This document shows, piece after piece, positions 62,759 through 64,000 of a stretch of DNA of 64,000 bases (position 1 is the first letter of the stretch; each line of letters opens with the position of its first letter). Position numbers and translations under genes: made by a program. The DNA is from Brevundimonas guildfordensis. Its GTDB lineage: Bacteria > Pseudomonadota > Alphaproteobacteria > Caulobacterales > Caulobacteraceae. The DNA is taken from positions 186,001 through 250,000 of the forward strand of contig NZ_JACSQU010000002.1 of NCBI RefSeq assembly GCF_014836405.1, given 5' to 3'. The notes beneath the pieces were generated by a model. The model was given only the letters and a program-made list of their open reading frames with translations, did no database searches and was not told where the DNA came from.

Positions 62759-63459
62759 CACTCGGCCTCCGTCCAGAGCACTTCAAGGGGAGCGTTCGCC
62801 GCGATCAGGGCGGCGATGGGGGTGACGGCCGGATCGCCCGCCGCCTCGCGCTCGAACACGGCGCGCTTCTTGGCCCCGGTCAGGGCCAGCACCACGCATC
62901 GAGCCCTGGCCAGCCAGGGCAGGTTGAGCGTCAGCCGCTCCTGCGGCGGCGCCGCGCCATCGCGCCCGGCCGGCACGCCATAGACGGCCGGCTTCAGTCC
63001 CGGCGTCAGCAGGGTGGTCAGCGTCGGACTGCCGGGGAACATCGAACAGATATGCCCGTCGTCGCCCATGCCCAGCAGGACGGCGTCCAGGGCTCTACCC
63101 TCGGCGGCCAGAGCCTGAGAGGCGAGGGCGGCCGCCCGATCCACCGTCACGGCGGGGCTATAGAGCGGGACGAACCGGGTGCCCGCGGCCGGGCCGGTCA
63201 GCAGGGCGCGCTTCAGCAGGGCTGCGTTCGACTCCGGCGACGTCTCCGGCACGTATCGCTCGTCCACCAGCGTCGCCGTGACGCTGGCCCAGTCGAGATC
63301 AGCCTGCGCCAACCGGGCATAGATGGGCGAGGGCGTCGATCCGCCCGATCCGGCGAACAGGGCGCGCCCGTCGGCGGCCAGCGCCTCCGCCAGCGCCGCG
63401 GCCAGCCGATCCGCGGCGGCCTCGGCCCATGCCTCGCGGGTGGGAAAGTTCTCGATCAT
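62758..63459 (-). CDS. pgl: 6-phosphogluconolactonase
   Basis: This 233-residue cytoplasmic enzyme hydrolyses 6-phosphogluconolactone to 6-phosphogluconate. Motifs are [53 protein letters not shown], and [16 protein letters not shown] with catalytic Asp/His residues. The length fits the DevB type. It overlaps edd by one base and lies about 170 bases from zwf, separated by a family A repeat. Confidence 0.95.
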   Translation of the reverse strand: MIENFPTREAWAEAAADRLAAALAEALAADGRALFAGSGGSTPSPIYARLAQADLDWASVTATLVDERYVPETSPESNAALLKRALLTGPAAGTRFVPLYSPAVTVDRAAALASQALAAEGRALDAVLLGMGDDGHICSMFPGSPTLTTLLTPGLKPAVYGVPAGRDGAAPPQERLTLNLPWLARARCVVLALTGAKKRAVFEREAAGDPAVTPIAALIAANAPLEVLWTEAE

Positions 63460-63470
63460 GTCGACACGCT

Positions 63471-63614
63471 CCTTCTCCCCTCGGGGGAGAAGGTGGGCCG
63501 CAGCGCGGCTCGGATGAGGGGGAGGTTAACCCCACCCTCCGCCGTCTTGCGTGATGACACCGCCCCCTCATCCGTCCTGCTTCGCAGGCCACCTTCTCCC
63601 TCGAGGGGAGAAGG
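63471..63614. repeat. Dispersed nested inverted-repeat element, family A, full copy in the zwf-pgl gap
   Basis: It begins CCTTCTCCCCTCGGGGGAGAAGG, has GGATGAGGGGG inside on the left and CCCCCTCATCC inside on the right, and ends CCTTCTCCCTCGAGGGGAGAAGG. The structure is the same as at 8206-8358. It lies between two co-oriented genes of one operon, so it is likely transcribed and could influence mRNA processing between zwf and pgl. Confidence 0.85.
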
Positions 63615-63631
63615 AAGAGCGTTGGCGTTTC

Positions 63632-64000
63632 TCATCTCGCGTTCCACTTCCTGCCCGTGCGCGACAGCAGCAGGTCCGCCGCCTCCGGCCCCCAGCTCCC
63701 CGCCGCATACTCCAGCGGCCGACACTCGCGGCACGACCAGGCGTCCGCCACCTCATCCACCCATTTCCACGCCTGCTCGGCCTCGTCGCGCCGCACGAAC
63801 AGGGTGGAGTCGCCATGCAGGGCGTCCAGCAGCAGCCGCTCATAGGCGATGCGTCGGCGCGGAGCCGCGCCGTCCTTCCCGTCTTGCCCCCACGACAGGC
63901 TCATCTGGATCGGCTGAAGCTGCATCCGCTGCTCCAGCCCCGGCTTCTTGTTCATCACCGACAGGGAGATGTCCTCGTCCGGCTGAAGCTCGATCACCAG
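63632..64000 (-). CDS. zwf: Glucose-6-phosphate 1-dehydrogenase, C-terminal part (5' end outside window)
   Basis: The last 122 residues of Zwf are present. The frame continues through base 64000, so the start lies outside the window. The segment LQPDEDISLSVMNKKPGLEQRMQLQPIQMSLSWG, then RIAYERLLLDALHGDSTLFVRRDEAEQAWKWVDEVADAW and SWGPEAADLLLSRTGRKW are typical of the C-terminal alpha/beta region. It oxidises glucose-6-phosphate using NADP+, the entry to the Entner-Doudoroff route encoded by the downstream genes. Confidence 0.97.
   Translation of the reverse strand: MVIELQPDEDISLSVMNKKPGLEQRMQLQPIQMSLSWGQDGKDGAAPRRRIAYERLLLDALHGDSTLFVRRDEAEQAWKWVDEVADAWSCRECRPLEYAAGSWGPEAADLLLSRTGRKWNAR

Overview
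The window is a GC-rich, tightly packed chromosomal segment from an alphaproteobacterium. It most likely comes from the Caulobacterales, close to Brevundimonas or Caulobacter. I infer this from a CpdR-type response regulator ending in Ala-Ala, an Entner-Doudoroff operon in the order zwf-pgl-edd-glk, a Coq7 ubiquinone hydroxylase, tyrosine and tryptophan catabolic genes, and many Ala-rich secreted peptidases and lipoproteins. Both edges cut genes: a YdbH-like gene on the left and zwf on the right. I see no insertion sequence, prophage, integron, CRISPR array, toxin-antitoxin pair or rRNA operon. No stretch longer than about 300 bases lacks a gene. The longest gaps are about 240 bases, at 52563-52804 and 54296-54540.

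Layout. 1-1942 holds a YdbH / YnbE / YdbL envelope lipid-transport set plus a small membrane protein. 1947-6872 holds an orphan C5 DNA methyltransferase, two envelope proteins, an acyltransferase, a CHAP-domain protein, tryptophan 2,3-dioxygenase and a DUF2383 protein. 6839-8357 holds a 47-bp triple tandem repeat, rplS, trmD and a dispersed inverted-repeat element. 8362-15591 holds a DUF885 peptidase, a ThDP enzyme and the def / fmt / truA group. 16123-21300 is an iron-siderophore locus: an esterase divergent from an FecCD permease and FecE ATPase, which converge on a binding protein plus beta-propeller operon preceded by a good Fur-box match. 21361-31465 holds ilvA, an FKBP lipoprotein, coq7, a DsbB-like protein, hppD, an isoaspartyl peptidase and a fumarylacetoacetase-family gene. 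31538-38384 holds tRNA-Leu(CAA), an MFS efflux pump, an M1 peptidase and an amidohydrolase. 38516-49396 holds uppP, a CDF transporter, queG, cobT, a NYN/OST-HTH protein and an M16 peptidase. 49450-54295 holds a kynurenine-formamidase-like hydrolase, eda, ppa, an N-formylglutamate amidohydrolase, cpdR and tRNA-Val(GAC). 54541-64000 holds an S10 peptidase, lepA, hmgA and the Entner-Doudoroff operon.

How the genes work together. Glucose catabolism is nearly complete: Glk, Zwf, Pgl and Edd in one operon, with Eda about 9 kb away. Tyrosine breakdown (HppD, HmgA, fumarylacetoacetase family) is split over about 32 kb. Tryptophan breakdown (KynA and a formamidase-like enzyme) is split over about 44 kb. 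Several secreted peptidases (DUF885, M1, M16, S10, isoaspartyl peptidase) and an N-formylglutamate amidohydrolase fit a peptide-scavenging lifestyle.

The annotation is mostly ordinary core genome. The parts that genes do not explain are the 47-bp tandem hairpin repeats, two families of dispersed inverted-repeat elements (three copies each, counting one half copy), and several perfect palindromes just upstream of transporter or peptidase genes. None of these amounts to a clearly new system.
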